A stretch of DNA of 14,157 bases from Candidatus Heimdallarchaeota archaeon (GCA_027364495.1 DAHXPE010000184.1:1-14157); one strand, 5' to 3'; shown: positions 7,862 to 14,157, counted from the stretch's first letter. The notes: generated by a model from the sequence alone, not told the origin. Translations and numbers: made by a program.

Positions 7862-8682
7862 AAGGTGAAAAAAATTTGATAAAAAAATTATTGAAACTTC
7901 AATCTGAAACGTATGTCCATCCAGGTTCAGGACAGTCCTCTTCTTTTGTTGATTTACCTGTGACAAGGGAATCAATAACAGATTATCCTTTTATAACCAG
8001 TTCTAGTCTAAAAGGATCTTTCAAAAATCATTTAGAAAATTTAGATGCATCAAATGAATTAATTAAGAATTTATTTGGTGAACCAGATAAAATTGCAAAT
8101 TTTAATTTATCTGATGCAAGATTACTATTATTGCCTGTTAGATCCCTAACCAGCCATTATAAATGGATCACTTGTAATTATATTTTAGAACGACTCATTA
8201 GGGACTTGACCAGATTAGGAAGAGCAAAAGAACTAAATTTAGTTGAAACTTCAAAAGTTGAAGATCAGCAGTGTTTAGCGAAAACAAATGAAAAATTTCT
8301 TTTTCTAGAAGAGAGAGAATTCGTTGTAATTCCCACTATAGATCAAATTCTAATTGATACCTTGAGTTTGTTTATTCCTGAGCCTTCCTTAAAAACGAGA
8401 TTACCTAATCAGTTAGTAATATTATCAGATAATGCTTTTAAATGGTTTGCTAACTATGGATTGGCAATAAATGCAAGAAATGTATTAACAGAAAACAAAA
8501 CAAGTGATAATTTATGGTATGAAGAAACTATTCCTCCAGATTCTATTTTTTATTCACTTATTTTTTCAAAAGATGAATCAACAATGAAACAATTTAATGA
8601 TATAGTCTTTAATAATCCCTATGTTCAAACAGGCGGAAATGAATCAATTGGCCAAGGTTGGTTCAAAATTGAAATTCAATAG
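7855..8682 (+). CDS. cmr4: type III-B backbone RNase Cmr4
   Basis: A Cas7-like subunit of 275 residues that polymerises along the crRNA and cuts target RNA at 6-nt intervals. Motifs: YVHPGSGQ (20-27), VDLPVTRE (32-39), where the Asp (D33) matches the catalytic aspartate of characterised Cmr4 proteins, the SSSLKGSF stretch (49-56), LSDARLLLLPVRSL (85-98) and the terminal glycine loop TGGNESIGQGW (259-269). The catalytic Asp is kept, so RNA cleavage is expected. The nominal ATG overlaps cmr3 by 7 bases. A better start may be TTG at 7876: GGTGA at 7864-7868 lies 7 bases before it, and the shortened N-terminus (MIKKLLKLQSET) fits the family better. Confidence 0.94.
   Translation: MVKGEKNLIKKLLKLQSETYVHPGSGQSSSFVDLPVTRESITDYPFITSSSLKGSFKNHLENLDASNELIKNLFGEPDKIANFNLSDARLLLLPVRSLTSHYKWITCNYILERLIRDLTRLGRAKELNLVETSKVEDQQCLAKTNEKFLFLEEREFVVIPTIDQILIDTLSLFIPEPSLKTRLPNQLVILSDNAFKWFANYGLAINARNVLTENKTSDNLWYEETIPPDSIFYSLIFSKDESTMKQFNDIVFNNPYVQTGGNESIGQGWFKIEIQ
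7864..7868 (+). promoter_or_regulatory. GGTGA ribosome binding site inside the nominal cmr4 5' end
   Basis: GGTGA is complementary to the AUCACC part of the archaeal 16S rRNA 3' end. It lies 7 bases upstream of an in-frame TTG (7876) but downstream of the ATG at 7855, which has no such site. This suggests that translation begins at TTG 7876 and that cmr3 and cmr4 do not overlap. Confidence 0.45.
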
Positions 8683-8692
8683 ATGAATAACC

Positions 8693-9109
8693 ATGAATGA
8701 TGACGAAGATGGACCTTTCACCATTGAGCAAAAACGTGCAAAATTTGCATTAGACAAAATTAATAAGGTACAAGAAGAGGACGCTTTAAAATCTAAATAC
8801 AGAAGTTACATTGAAAGATTACCAGCTATAATTGTTTTGAATGGATTAGGACAAGCAATGGCGATGGAATTAGCTTCTGCAGAATTAGGATCTGATAAAA
8901 GAAATAATGACAAAAAGACCCATGAACAAATCTATAATGATATTCAAGAATGGCTAAAACACTGTGAGACACTTCCAAAGGATCAAGATTTGATCGAATG
9001 GATTTTAAAAGCACCTCAAAGTGAGTATATCCACGCTCAATATGAAATATTAAAATTCATTGATTGGTTAAAAAAATTTTCTCAAGCTAAATTAAATAAA
9101 GGACCGTGA
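8693..9109 (+). CDS. cmr5: type III-B small subunit Cmr5
   Basis: A 138-residue, all-helical small subunit (Cas11-like) that lines the inner filament of the Cmr complex. Family signatures are EQKRAKFALDKI (12-23), the central LPAIIVLNGLGQAMAMEL (43-60) and the closing helix FIDWLKKFSQAK (122-133). The gene starts 10 bases after cmr4. Its TGA (9107-9109) falls inside GTGAT, just before the conserved N-terminus of cmr6. Length and motif spacing are normal for Cmr5. Confidence 0.93.
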   Translation: MNDDEDGPFTIEQKRAKFALDKINKVQEEDALKSKYRSYIERLPAIIVLNGLGQAMAMELASAELGSDKRNNDKKTHEQIYNDIQEWLKHCETLPKDQDLIEWILKAPQSEYIHAQYEILKFIDWLKKFSQAKLNKGP

Positions 9110-9185
9110 TATTATTAGCAACTTAATCAGACCATTATATTCTCCGAAAAGTACTCCAATTTATTCAGAAGATTCTAATTCTGGA

Positions 9186-9923
9186 TTGTGGTATAATAAA
9201 TTTTTTGATTTTTGGAAATATAAAAATAATCAATTGGAATTGGATAAAGATAAAAGGGAATGGATTCTTAGGATGAAATTAATTGGTGATAGCGATCAAA
9301 TTTTAGATTTTATTACTCGACAAGCGTCAATAATCAAATCTAATCAAGGAAATTTAATTAAATTTATAAATACAAGTAAATTCGTTACTGGTATAGGTCT
9401 AGCTCATCCTTTAGAAATTGGTTTTCTTTGGCATCATACATTAGGAACACCATATCTTCCTGGTAGTTCATTGAAGGGAACAATTAAAGATTGGGCAAAG
9501 AATTGGTCAAATGAAAGTGATGATGTTATTAAGAGAATTTTCGGATTAGGACAGGAAAAAAAATCTAATCTACATAATTTAAATGAAAAATTAAAAAGTG
9601 AAAGTATAGGATCAGTAATTTTTTTAGATATGATACCCAGTAAAAGAGTTTCTTTATCAGGATCTGTACTCACACCACATTATTCCAATTATTATAATGG
9701 ATTAGAATCTCCAGGTGATTGGGAATCTCCAAATCCAATACCATTTTTATCTGTCTCAGAAAATAACGAGTTTCAATTAGGAATTTTACCAAGAAGAATA
9801 TTAAATAATGACGATAAAGAAGATTGTAAAAAAGTTTTAAAATGGATAATCGAAGCATTTGAAATCATTGGAGTAGGTGCTAAAACTTCTTCTGGTTATG
9901 GGAGGTTTAAATTTATAAATTAG
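9186..9923 (+). CDS. cmr6: type III-B RAMP protein Cmr6; conserved N-terminus continues upstream to about 9111
   Basis: Cmr6 (Cas7-like) caps the Cmr4 filament beside Cmr1. Numbered from TTG 9186 (245 residues), it shows TPYLPGSSLKGTI (88-100), RIFGLG (117-122), LTPHYSNYYNG (162-172), NPIPFLSV (183-190) and the glycine loop GVGAKTSSGYG (229-239). The coding frame clearly extends upstream: the codons from 9111 read IISNLIRPLYSPK and so on, the RPLY-type N-terminus typical of Cmr6, and the frame is open back to a stop at 9093-9095. No ATG, GTG or TTG exists in that stretch. The real start may be a rare ATT (9111 or 9114), or a lost start codon may have left TTG 9186. TTG 9186 is given here only because it is the first standard start. 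It is the last gene of the cmr operon. Confidence 0.92.
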   Translation: MWYNKFFDFWKYKNNQLELDKDKREWILRMKLIGDSDQILDFITRQASIIKSNQGNLIKFINTSKFVTGIGLAHPLEIGFLWHHTLGTPYLPGSSLKGTIKDWAKNWSNESDDVIKRIFGLGQEKKSNLHNLNEKLKSESIGSVIFLDMIPSKRVSLSGSVLTPHYSNYYNGLESPGDWESPNPIPFLSVSENNEFQLGILPRRILNNDDKEDCKKVLKWIIEAFEIIGVGAKTSSGYGRFKFIN

Positions 9924-9944
9924 GTTATCACTGAAAAATTCATA

Positions 9945-10280
9945 ATGAGAAACAAAAATGAATTTAAAATGAAGCCTTCTTATCAGGCGAATGAAACTAT
10001 ACTAATCGCACCTGTTGGATTTACAAAAAATTATATTGATGTAAAATATATTCACTCAGAAAACGATTCATCTATTAATGATTGGCTTTCATTTGTCCCG
10101 TTACTTACTTCACTTTTTGGAACAGATGCAAAAGAAGTTGCTATTATTCTAATTTAACCAAATAATCTTGGTGCGATTAATTCAATTGAAAAAGGTTGGA
10201 AAGAAAAAAATCGTCCTTCAGTATTATCACTAAAGCAAAATAAAAAATTCAATTTAAACTCGAAAATTCTAATAATTTAA
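9945..10280 (+). pseudogene. decayed CARF (Csx1-like) gene remnant with in-frame stop
   Basis: The first 70 codons end at TAA 10155-10157 and include TILIAPVGFTKNYIDVKYIH, then WLSFVPLLTSLF and EVAIILI. This resembles the first half of a Csx1-type CARF domain (opening strand IxAPxG, then a Tyr, then a strand that normally runs on to a Pro-Asn/Asp-Thr-Leu loop). Past the stop the same frame stays open for 40 more codons and begins PNNLGAINSIEKGW, which fits that loop. This implies a real gene with a later nonsense mutation. There is no space for the HEPN effector domain before the CRISPR array. The start could be ATG 9945 or 9969. It lies 21 bases after cmr6, the usual position of a csx1 gene. 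The family call is by pattern only. Read-through, or a short CARF-only product, cannot be excluded. Confidence 0.5.
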
Positions 10281-10376
10281 AAAAAGATTATCTTGAGGCA
10301 AAAAAGGATTAGCGAATTAGAAAGCTAGATTAGCCAATTAGTACTTCGCGATAATAATGCTTTGTAGTTCCATCTC
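10281..10376 (+). promoter_or_regulatory. leader-like region of the CRISPR array
   Basis: About 96 non-coding bases lie directly upstream of the first repeat, on the side where the repeats are intact, as expected for a leader. It contains an imperfect tandem repeat: GATTAGCGAATTAG (10307-10320) and GATTAGCCAATTAG (10328-10341), one mismatch in 14, with a 21-base period. No clear TATA box is seen. The leader role is inferred from array polarity. Confidence 0.4.
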
Positions 10377-10713
10377 CTCTCTTAAAGAAATCTCCGTTAT
10401 TGGAGATTGAAATTGCTAACTCGTAAGTTGAAGCCTCGCCCTGCAAGCAAATATACTCTCTTAAAGAAATCTCCGTTATTGGAGATTGAAATCAAAGATA
10501 TTCAATAGATTCTTTTTGTCTTTTTCTATCTCTCTTAAAGAAATCTCTTTAAGATAGAACAATATCCTCTCTTAAAGAAACATTGGAATTTTCAGAAGCC
10601 AGTTAAATAAGTACCATTTGCTCTCTTAAAGAACAGTCCGTTTTGGGGGATTGAAACTTATTTCAGGACATGCATCTGAAGTCATGCTTAGAAAACTCTC
10701 TTAAAGAAATCTC
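10377..10713 (+). CRISPR. short, decaying CRISPR array (2 intact and 4 degenerate repeats)
   Basis: Two identical 36-nt repeats lie at 10377-10412 and 10456-10491. Each begins CTCTCTTAAAGAAA, contains a 7-bp hairpin (AATCTCC, loop GTTATT, GGAGATT) and ends GATTGAAA, the 8-nt crRNA 5' handle typical of type III systems. This sets transcription on the plus strand. Further copies start at 10530 (first 18 nt kept), 10567 (first 14 nt kept, then an internal loss), 10621 (full length, 6 mismatches, ends GATTGAAA) and 10696 (first 18 nt kept). Start-to-start distances are 79, 74, 37, 54 and 75. The clear spacers are 10413-10455 (43 nt), 10492-10529 (38 nt) and 10657-10695 (39 nt). Decay increases away from the leader, as is usual at the old end of an array. 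No cas1, cas2 or cas6 is nearby. Confidence 0.88.
10526..10557. repeat. hairpin in the third, degenerate CRISPR repeat
   Basis: TCTTAAAG (10533-10540) and CTTTAAGA (10547-10554) are perfect inverted repeats around AAATCT. The outer bases CTATC and TAG extend the pairing if a 4-base bulge is allowed. The repeat's own hairpin half is lost here and replaced by a complement of its 5' half, which shortens this repeat-spacer unit to 37 bases. Confidence 0.45.
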
Positions 10714-10750
10714 TGGCATTTTTACAGCATCCTAACAATAATAAATGCCA
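10714..10750. terminator. 8-bp inverted repeat between the array and the convergent RAMP gene
   Basis: TGGCATTT (10714-10721) and AAATGCCA (10743-10750) are perfect inverted repeats with a 21-nt loop. They sit right after the last degenerate CRISPR repeat, between plus-strand array transcription and the minus-strand RAMP gene that ends at 10787. A bidirectional terminator is possible. The long loop and the lack of a T-run on the plus side make this weak. Confidence 0.3.
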
Positions 10751-10786
10751 ATGAAAATAAAAAATAATTTTCTAGAAGGATAAATT

Positions 10787-11704
10787 CTATGAAATGTCAT
10801 CTAGATGAGGTAGTTTAATTCTTTCTTTATAATCATCTGATCTAACGTCTGTATAATCTATTTTTCCAGAATTTTCAAGTTGAATTCCTAATTTAACATC
10901 TAATAATTTCTGTAATTTTGATATTCTATCAGAATGCCATAAACTATCTGAATTATCTCCAATCTTGTTTAGGATAAATTTTTCAAAAGAAGAAACAAAA
11001 TCTACTTTTTTTCCGTTCGATTCTTCATAACCCAATTGCCATTCATCCAGATCTTTTTTGAATAACTTAGAATATCTTTCTTTCATATTAATAAGAGTTA
11101 AATTAGATTTTATACTTACTGATCCTAACCCTAACGGTTTACCCAACCCAATCTTATGTGCTAATCCCTCTTTAAGATCAATACAAAATAATAGAGCCCC
11201 TAATTCTATATCTGACAAATTCTCAAAATGAATTATGAAAGAAAATTTACAATTTTTGCTAATTGGTCTGATTTTTTTATCAATTTTTGGATTAGATTTC
11301 CCTTTTTTTTGCCAATGATCACCAGTTTTATGCCAATAATGTTTATACCCTCTAATGGTTGCGTTATCATCTTCATATGTTATTATTGTACTATCCTGTT
11401 TTTGCTCCAGATATAATTGTATGCTAGTGGGTTTTGGTGTTGCCAAAGTATTAATAATATGATAACCTTCAAATTTTAATTGTCCATCTGGATAGGCATT
11501 TGTAACCATAATTTTTCCTTTGTAACCATTATTTCTTATTTTGCCAAAGATGGATTCCGCGAAATCTAGTTCCTCATTTTCAGGTATGACATATTTTACT
11601 GCTTGACCGATCGAATTTTTATACACCTTCCGAAACATGACCGTATGTCCAAAGTTTACTCTATTTTTACCACTCGCATCTACCCATTCAGGGATTACTT
11701 CCAT
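10787..11704 (-). CDS. TIGR03986-type CRISPR RAMP protein, N-terminally truncated
   Basis: A 305-residue protein matching the C-terminal part of TIGR03986-type RAMPs (Csm3-like, associated with type III loci). Visible signatures: VNFGHTVMFRKVYKNSIG (16-33), FAESIFGKI (48-56), a PKPTSIQLYL stretch (90-99), TIRGYKHYWHKTGDHW (116-131), FENLSDIELGALL (160-172) and the glycine loop HKIGLGKPLGLGSV (183-196). Proteins of this family usually carry another couple of hundred N-terminal residues. Here the frame meets a stop (TAG) three codons before the ATG, where helicase-like coding sequence on the other strand begins. This is therefore probably a gene cut by rearrangement rather than a normal short gene, and its product may not function. 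It converges on the CRISPR array, and no ribosome binding site is visible. Confidence 0.75.
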   Translation of the reverse strand: MEVIPEWVDASGKNRVNFGHTVMFRKVYKNSIGQAVKYVIPENEELDFAESIFGKIRNNGYKGKIMVTNAYPDGQLKFEGYHIINTLATPKPTSIQLYLEQKQDSTIITYEDDNATIRGYKHYWHKTGDHWQKKGKSNPKIDKKIRPISKNCKFSFIIHFENLSDIELGALLFCIDLKEGLAHKIGLGKPLGLGSVSIKSNLTLINMKERYSKLFKKDLDEWQLGYEESNGKKVDFVSSFEKFILNKIGDNSDSLWHSDRISKLQKLLDVKLGIQLENSGKIDYTDVRSDDYKERIKLPHLDDIS

Positions 11705-11716
11705 ATGATGAATCTA
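11698..11716. other. head-to-head junction of two truncated genes
   Basis: To the left, the minus strand codes for RAMP sequence that should continue N-terminally but stops at 11704. To the right, the plus-strand helicase frame is open and coding-like from about 11705 with no ATG, GTG or TTG until 11857. Two truncated 5' ends abutting within about 20 bases point to a rearrangement breakpoint or a chimeric assembly join. Confidence 0.5.
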
Positions 11717-11856
11717 AAGAATATGGATTTACTCGTAATGATGAACGTATCTTAGAAGTTGATATAAATTATAAAGATTCTATTTTTGGCTCACTACAAC
11801 GACCAACTGTTCAGGATTTATGGAATGGTTTAGTAGAACAGAATAAGATCTCTAGA

Positions 11857-13635
11857 ATGATTGCTGTATTCCCACTGAAATCATTTCCAAACCCTTTAAA
11901 AAAGACTGATAACGATACTCTCCTTATTGAGTGGTTTAAACCTCATGTTGATCAACAACTTATTTTTGTTAAGCTAAGAAAATCACACATCCCTAAACAA
12001 GGCTATTTTTTTGTTTATGAGTATGGTGATATTGACCAAATTTATAAAAAACGTGATTTCATTAGTTTTTCAGTTAATCATCCATTTTTGAAGGATTTTT
12101 TCGGAAATTATAATTCAATAAATTTAGAAAAAAATGTAATAGAACGAAATGATCTTGTATCAAATATTTTAAAGGAAAAGGGTATTTTTACTGTTCAAGG
12201 ACCACCTGGTACAGGAAAAACATATCTTGCTGTTGAAACAATTGTACAACTATTGAAAAATAATTCCAATGCGACTATTTTAGTTTCTTCAAAAGAACAT
12301 CAAGCTCTTAATCATTTGATGGATAAAACCATTGAAGCTTTAGAGAAATATCATTTGTCACATAATATTTTAAGATCTATCTCAACAGAAAGACTTAAAT
12401 CAGTTAATGAAAATAGTTTAGTTAAAAGATACAGTCCACAAGTTAAATCAGGCGAAATTGGATCTTTAGTTTGGTCAAGTCAAAGTAAAAAATGGGAAGA
12501 TCTTCAAAAAAGCAAATTACATGAATTTGATTTACGAAATAGATCCTTTTCTGAATCCATTGCAACCATTATTTTTGCAACTACCATGGATAATATTCAT
12601 AAAAGGTTTATTGGAAGACAATCTTTTGATTTAGTTATTATTGAAGAAGCCGGCAAATGTTATCCAAGCGAACTTGTTCATATTATTAATTTAGGTCAAT
12701 ATGTTTTATTAATTGGCGATCAAAAGCAATTACCACCTTACCAGATTAAAGAAACAATTGAAAACATACATAAAATGGAAAAAATTTTTCTCAAAGCTAT
12801 TCAAGATTCTGACCTCAAAAAAGATTTAATAACTAGGTTGGGTAAAACATATGAAGACTTGTTGGAATTCTATCAGTTACATGGAACACTAAAAGATGAA
12901 CAATATTTATGGTTAAAGCCTTTTGAACATTTATTTAATATTTTACCTGAGAATAAGAAATTCATACTTCAGGATCAATATAGAATGGAGAAAAAACTTT
13001 CTTCAATTATTAGTAATGTATTTTATGATATGTCTTTCAATAATAAAAAAGGTATATATTTACCACTAGATGGAGTTTTAGAAAGTTCTTTTGATGAAGA
13101 ACTCGTCTGGATTGATACACCTCATATAACAGAATTACCTGATGCTGGTGAAGACCCAGAAGGAACCGGTGAAAGAATTAACAATTATGAATTGAGAATA
13201 ATAATTAAATTCCTTAATTTATTGCAAATAAAAGAAAAAATTGACTTGATAATTCTAACTCCTTATAATGATCAAAAGGATTATTTTTTAGAATCAGATG
13301 CTTTAAAGGATATTGTTTCTATTATATCTAAATTTTCTTTTGATGATACAGTCAAAACTGTTGATGAATATCAAGGTCAAGAAGCCGATTTAACTATTAT
13401 TTCATTAGTTCGAAATAATACTCTCGGTATTACTTCTTCTTGGGGTTTTTTAACCGAACCTGAGAGGCTAAATGTGATGTTTTCTAGGTCTAAGTCTCGC
13501 CAAGTTATTGTTGGTTGTTCCGTACATATTGAAAGAAATGAATCACATGAAAAAATGAATTTCTTGACCAATTTCCTTAAAGAATATAAGGAAAAAGGAA
13601 TTTTTGTAAATTCGGAGGAATTTTTGAACAATTAA
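11857..13635 (+). CDS. UPF1/Dna2-like SF1 helicase, probably 5'-truncated
   Basis: From ATG 11857 (592 residues) all main SF1 helicase motifs are seen: I, GPPGTGKT (115-122); II, DLVIIEEAGK (258-267); III, LIGDQKQLPP (285-294); the DQYRM motif (373-377); V, TVDEYQGQEADL (501-512); VI, LTEPERLNVMFSRSK (532-546). This is the AAA_11/AAA_12 (UPF1-like, 5'-3') pattern for RNA or DNA unwinding. The same frame is coding-like for 50 more codons upstream to about 11705 (YDESKEYGFTRNDER, then ILEVDINYKDSIFG). No ribosome binding site precedes ATG 11857, so it is probably an internal Met and the true N-terminal domain is missing. Ile codons are mostly ATT, as in the cmr genes. Helicases of this type occur in defence islands, but a CRISPR role is inference from position only. 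Confidence 0.85.
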   Translation: MIAVFPLKSFPNPLKKTDNDTLLIEWFKPHVDQQLIFVKLRKSHIPKQGYFFVYEYGDIDQIYKKRDFISFSVNHPFLKDFFGNYNSINLEKNVIERNDLVSNILKEKGIFTVQGPPGTGKTYLAVETIVQLLKNNSNATILVSSKEHQALNHLMDKTIEALEKYHLSHNILRSISTERLKSVNENSLVKRYSPQVKSGEIGSLVWSSQSKKWEDLQKSKLHEFDLRNRSFSESIATIIFATTMDNIHKRFIGRQSFDLVIIEEAGKCYPSELVHIINLGQYVLLIGDQKQLPPYQIKETIENIHKMEKIFLKAIQDSDLKKDLITRLGKTYEDLLEFYQLHGTLKDEQYLWLKPFEHLFNILPENKKFILQDQYRMEKKLSSIISNVFYDMSFNNKKGIYLPLDGVLESSFDEELVWIDTPHITELPDAGEDPEGTGERINNYELRIIIKFLNLLQIKEKIDLIILTPYNDQKDYFLESDALKDIVSIISKFSFDDTVKTVDEYQGQEADLTIISLVRNNTLGITSSWGFLTEPERLNVMFSRSKSRQVIVGCSVHIERNESHEKMNFLTNFLKEYKEKGIFVNSEEFLNN

Positions 13636-13659
13636 GGTATTATTATGGAAGAAAAAAAA

Positions 13660-13926
13660 TTTGATAATATTGAAGTAATAATGCCTGGTTACGTCATTGT
13701 GCTCATGGAGAAATTGATTAATATCGGATAATCCTTCAAATTTATTTCTGTCTTGAAAATTTACGTTTGGAAATTTAATTTTCCCAATTTTACGCAAAGT
13801 CGCTTCCAAACAAGTCCTCAATTCTGTTATCGCACTCTCACTTTTTCCTTCATCTACTAGAGTTGAAATTTGATTTAAAATTTTTATTGGCTCTACCTCT
13901 GTAATTGACTGGCACCATCCTATTAA
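13660..13926 (-). pseudogene. fragment of an unrecognised gene, no start codon
   Basis: A minus-strand frame opens after TAA (13927-13929) and reads like a real helical protein: IKILNQISTLVDEGKSESA, ITELRTCLEATLRKIGKI and INQFLHEHNDVTRHYY. It has no ATG, GTG or TTG before the TTG at 13821. Beyond about 13690 it turns into Phe-rich antisense of the helicase 3' region, so the C-terminus is also lost. The helix pattern (two amphipathic helices around a Glu, then a His-rich helix) is loosely reminiscent of HEPN-like or abortive-infection C-terminal domains, but I do not assign a family. Opposite it, a 28-codon plus-strand frame (13645-13731) may be the cut-off start of the gene that followed the helicase. 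Confidence 0.35.
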
Positions 13927-14157
13927 TTAAAATAAGGAAAATTTCAATTTGAATTTCAAAAGAATAAATTAAGATTTTAATTTATTCTCCTTATAAAACT
14001 TAGATTTTTAAGACACAAAATACTTTATTCTATATAATTTATTTACTTTCGTGAGAAGACCAGCAATCTGTTAATAATGAAAATTTTTATCTTTGGCTCA
14101 ATTTATAAAAGGAAAATCTATTAAAAAATTAAGTTTTTCTTTAATCCTGCTTTCTAT
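13927..14157. other. AT-rich non-coding right end
   Basis: Low-complexity AT-rich sequence with stops in all frames. No gene, RNA, repeat or clear promoter is recognised up to the window edge. Confidence 0.5.

Noticed and set aside
10377..10713. The repeats as terminal repeats of an insertion sequence
   Set aside because: They are directly repeated at about 75-base spacing with differing spacers and a type III handle, and no transposase is present.
11228..11416. Plus-strand frame opposite the RAMP gene
   Set aside because: The glycine-loop RAMP signature on the minus strand shows which strand is coding; the plus-strand frame is hydrophobic antisense.
13543..13821. 92-residue minus-strand frame taken as a whole gene
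   Set aside because: The C-terminal half is antisense to the helicase 3' end and Phe-rich; only the part right of about 13690 looks protein-like, so it is annotated as a fragment.
1..14157. cas1, cas2, cas6, tRNA, rRNA or transposase genes
   Set aside because: I looked for their motifs in the larger frames and in the gaps and found none.

Overview
The window is very AT-rich and encodes proteins rich in Lys, Asn, Ile and Phe. It carries a type III-B (Cmr) CRISPR-Cas locus inside a defence island. The gene set, GGTGA-type ribosome binding sites and TATA-like upstream sequence suggest an archaeon, possibly an AT-rich Asgard-type genome. No rRNA, tRNA or marker gene is present, so this is inference only.

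Layout. (1) Bases 1-1223, minus strand: the N-terminal 407 residues of a CARF protein of the Cas02710 type (a cyclic-oligoadenylate-sensing effector, probably CARF-HEPN), cut by the window edge. (2) 1658-3220, minus strand: a two-gene operon of an OLD-like ABC-type ATPase followed by a small TOPRIM-like protein, a split OLD/PARIS-like arrangement. (3) 3221-3551: a divergent control region with a cluster of perfect palindromes and a TATA-like box. (4) 3552-9923, plus strand: a complete, tightly packed cmr operon in the order cmr1, cmr2 (cas10), cmr3, cmr4, cmr5, cmr6. Cas10 lacks the HD nuclease domain and keeps the GGDD cyclase motif. (5) 9945-10280: a decayed CARF (Csx1-like) gene with an in-frame stop. 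(6) 10281-10376: a leader-like stretch, then 10377-10713: a short CRISPR array of two identical 36-nt repeats followed by four degenerate ones. (7) 10787-11704, minus strand: the C-terminal part of a TIGR03986-type RAMP protein. (8) About 11705-13635, plus strand: a UPF1-like SF1 helicase whose reading frame has no proper start. (9) 13.66-13.93 kb, minus strand: an unrecognised gene fragment. The rest is non-coding.

How it may work. Cmr1-Cmr6 would form an RNA-guided complex: Cmr4 cuts target RNA and the Cas10 palm makes cyclic oligoadenylate, which would activate the CARF effector at the left end. Without the HD domain, no Cas10 DNase activity is expected, so immunity should depend on RNA cleavage and second-messenger signalling. 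No cas1, cas2 or cas6 lies in the window, so spacer acquisition and crRNA processing must be supplied from elsewhere.

The left two-thirds looks intact and under selection. The region right of cmr6 looks eroded: a stop-containing csx1 remnant, a collapsing array, a 5'-truncated RAMP gene meeting a 5'-truncated helicase head to head at about 11,705, and a further fragment. The most interesting points are the ATPase-TOPRIM pair between the CARF effector and the Cmr operon, the missing standard start codon of cmr6, and the abrupt gene junctions at the right.
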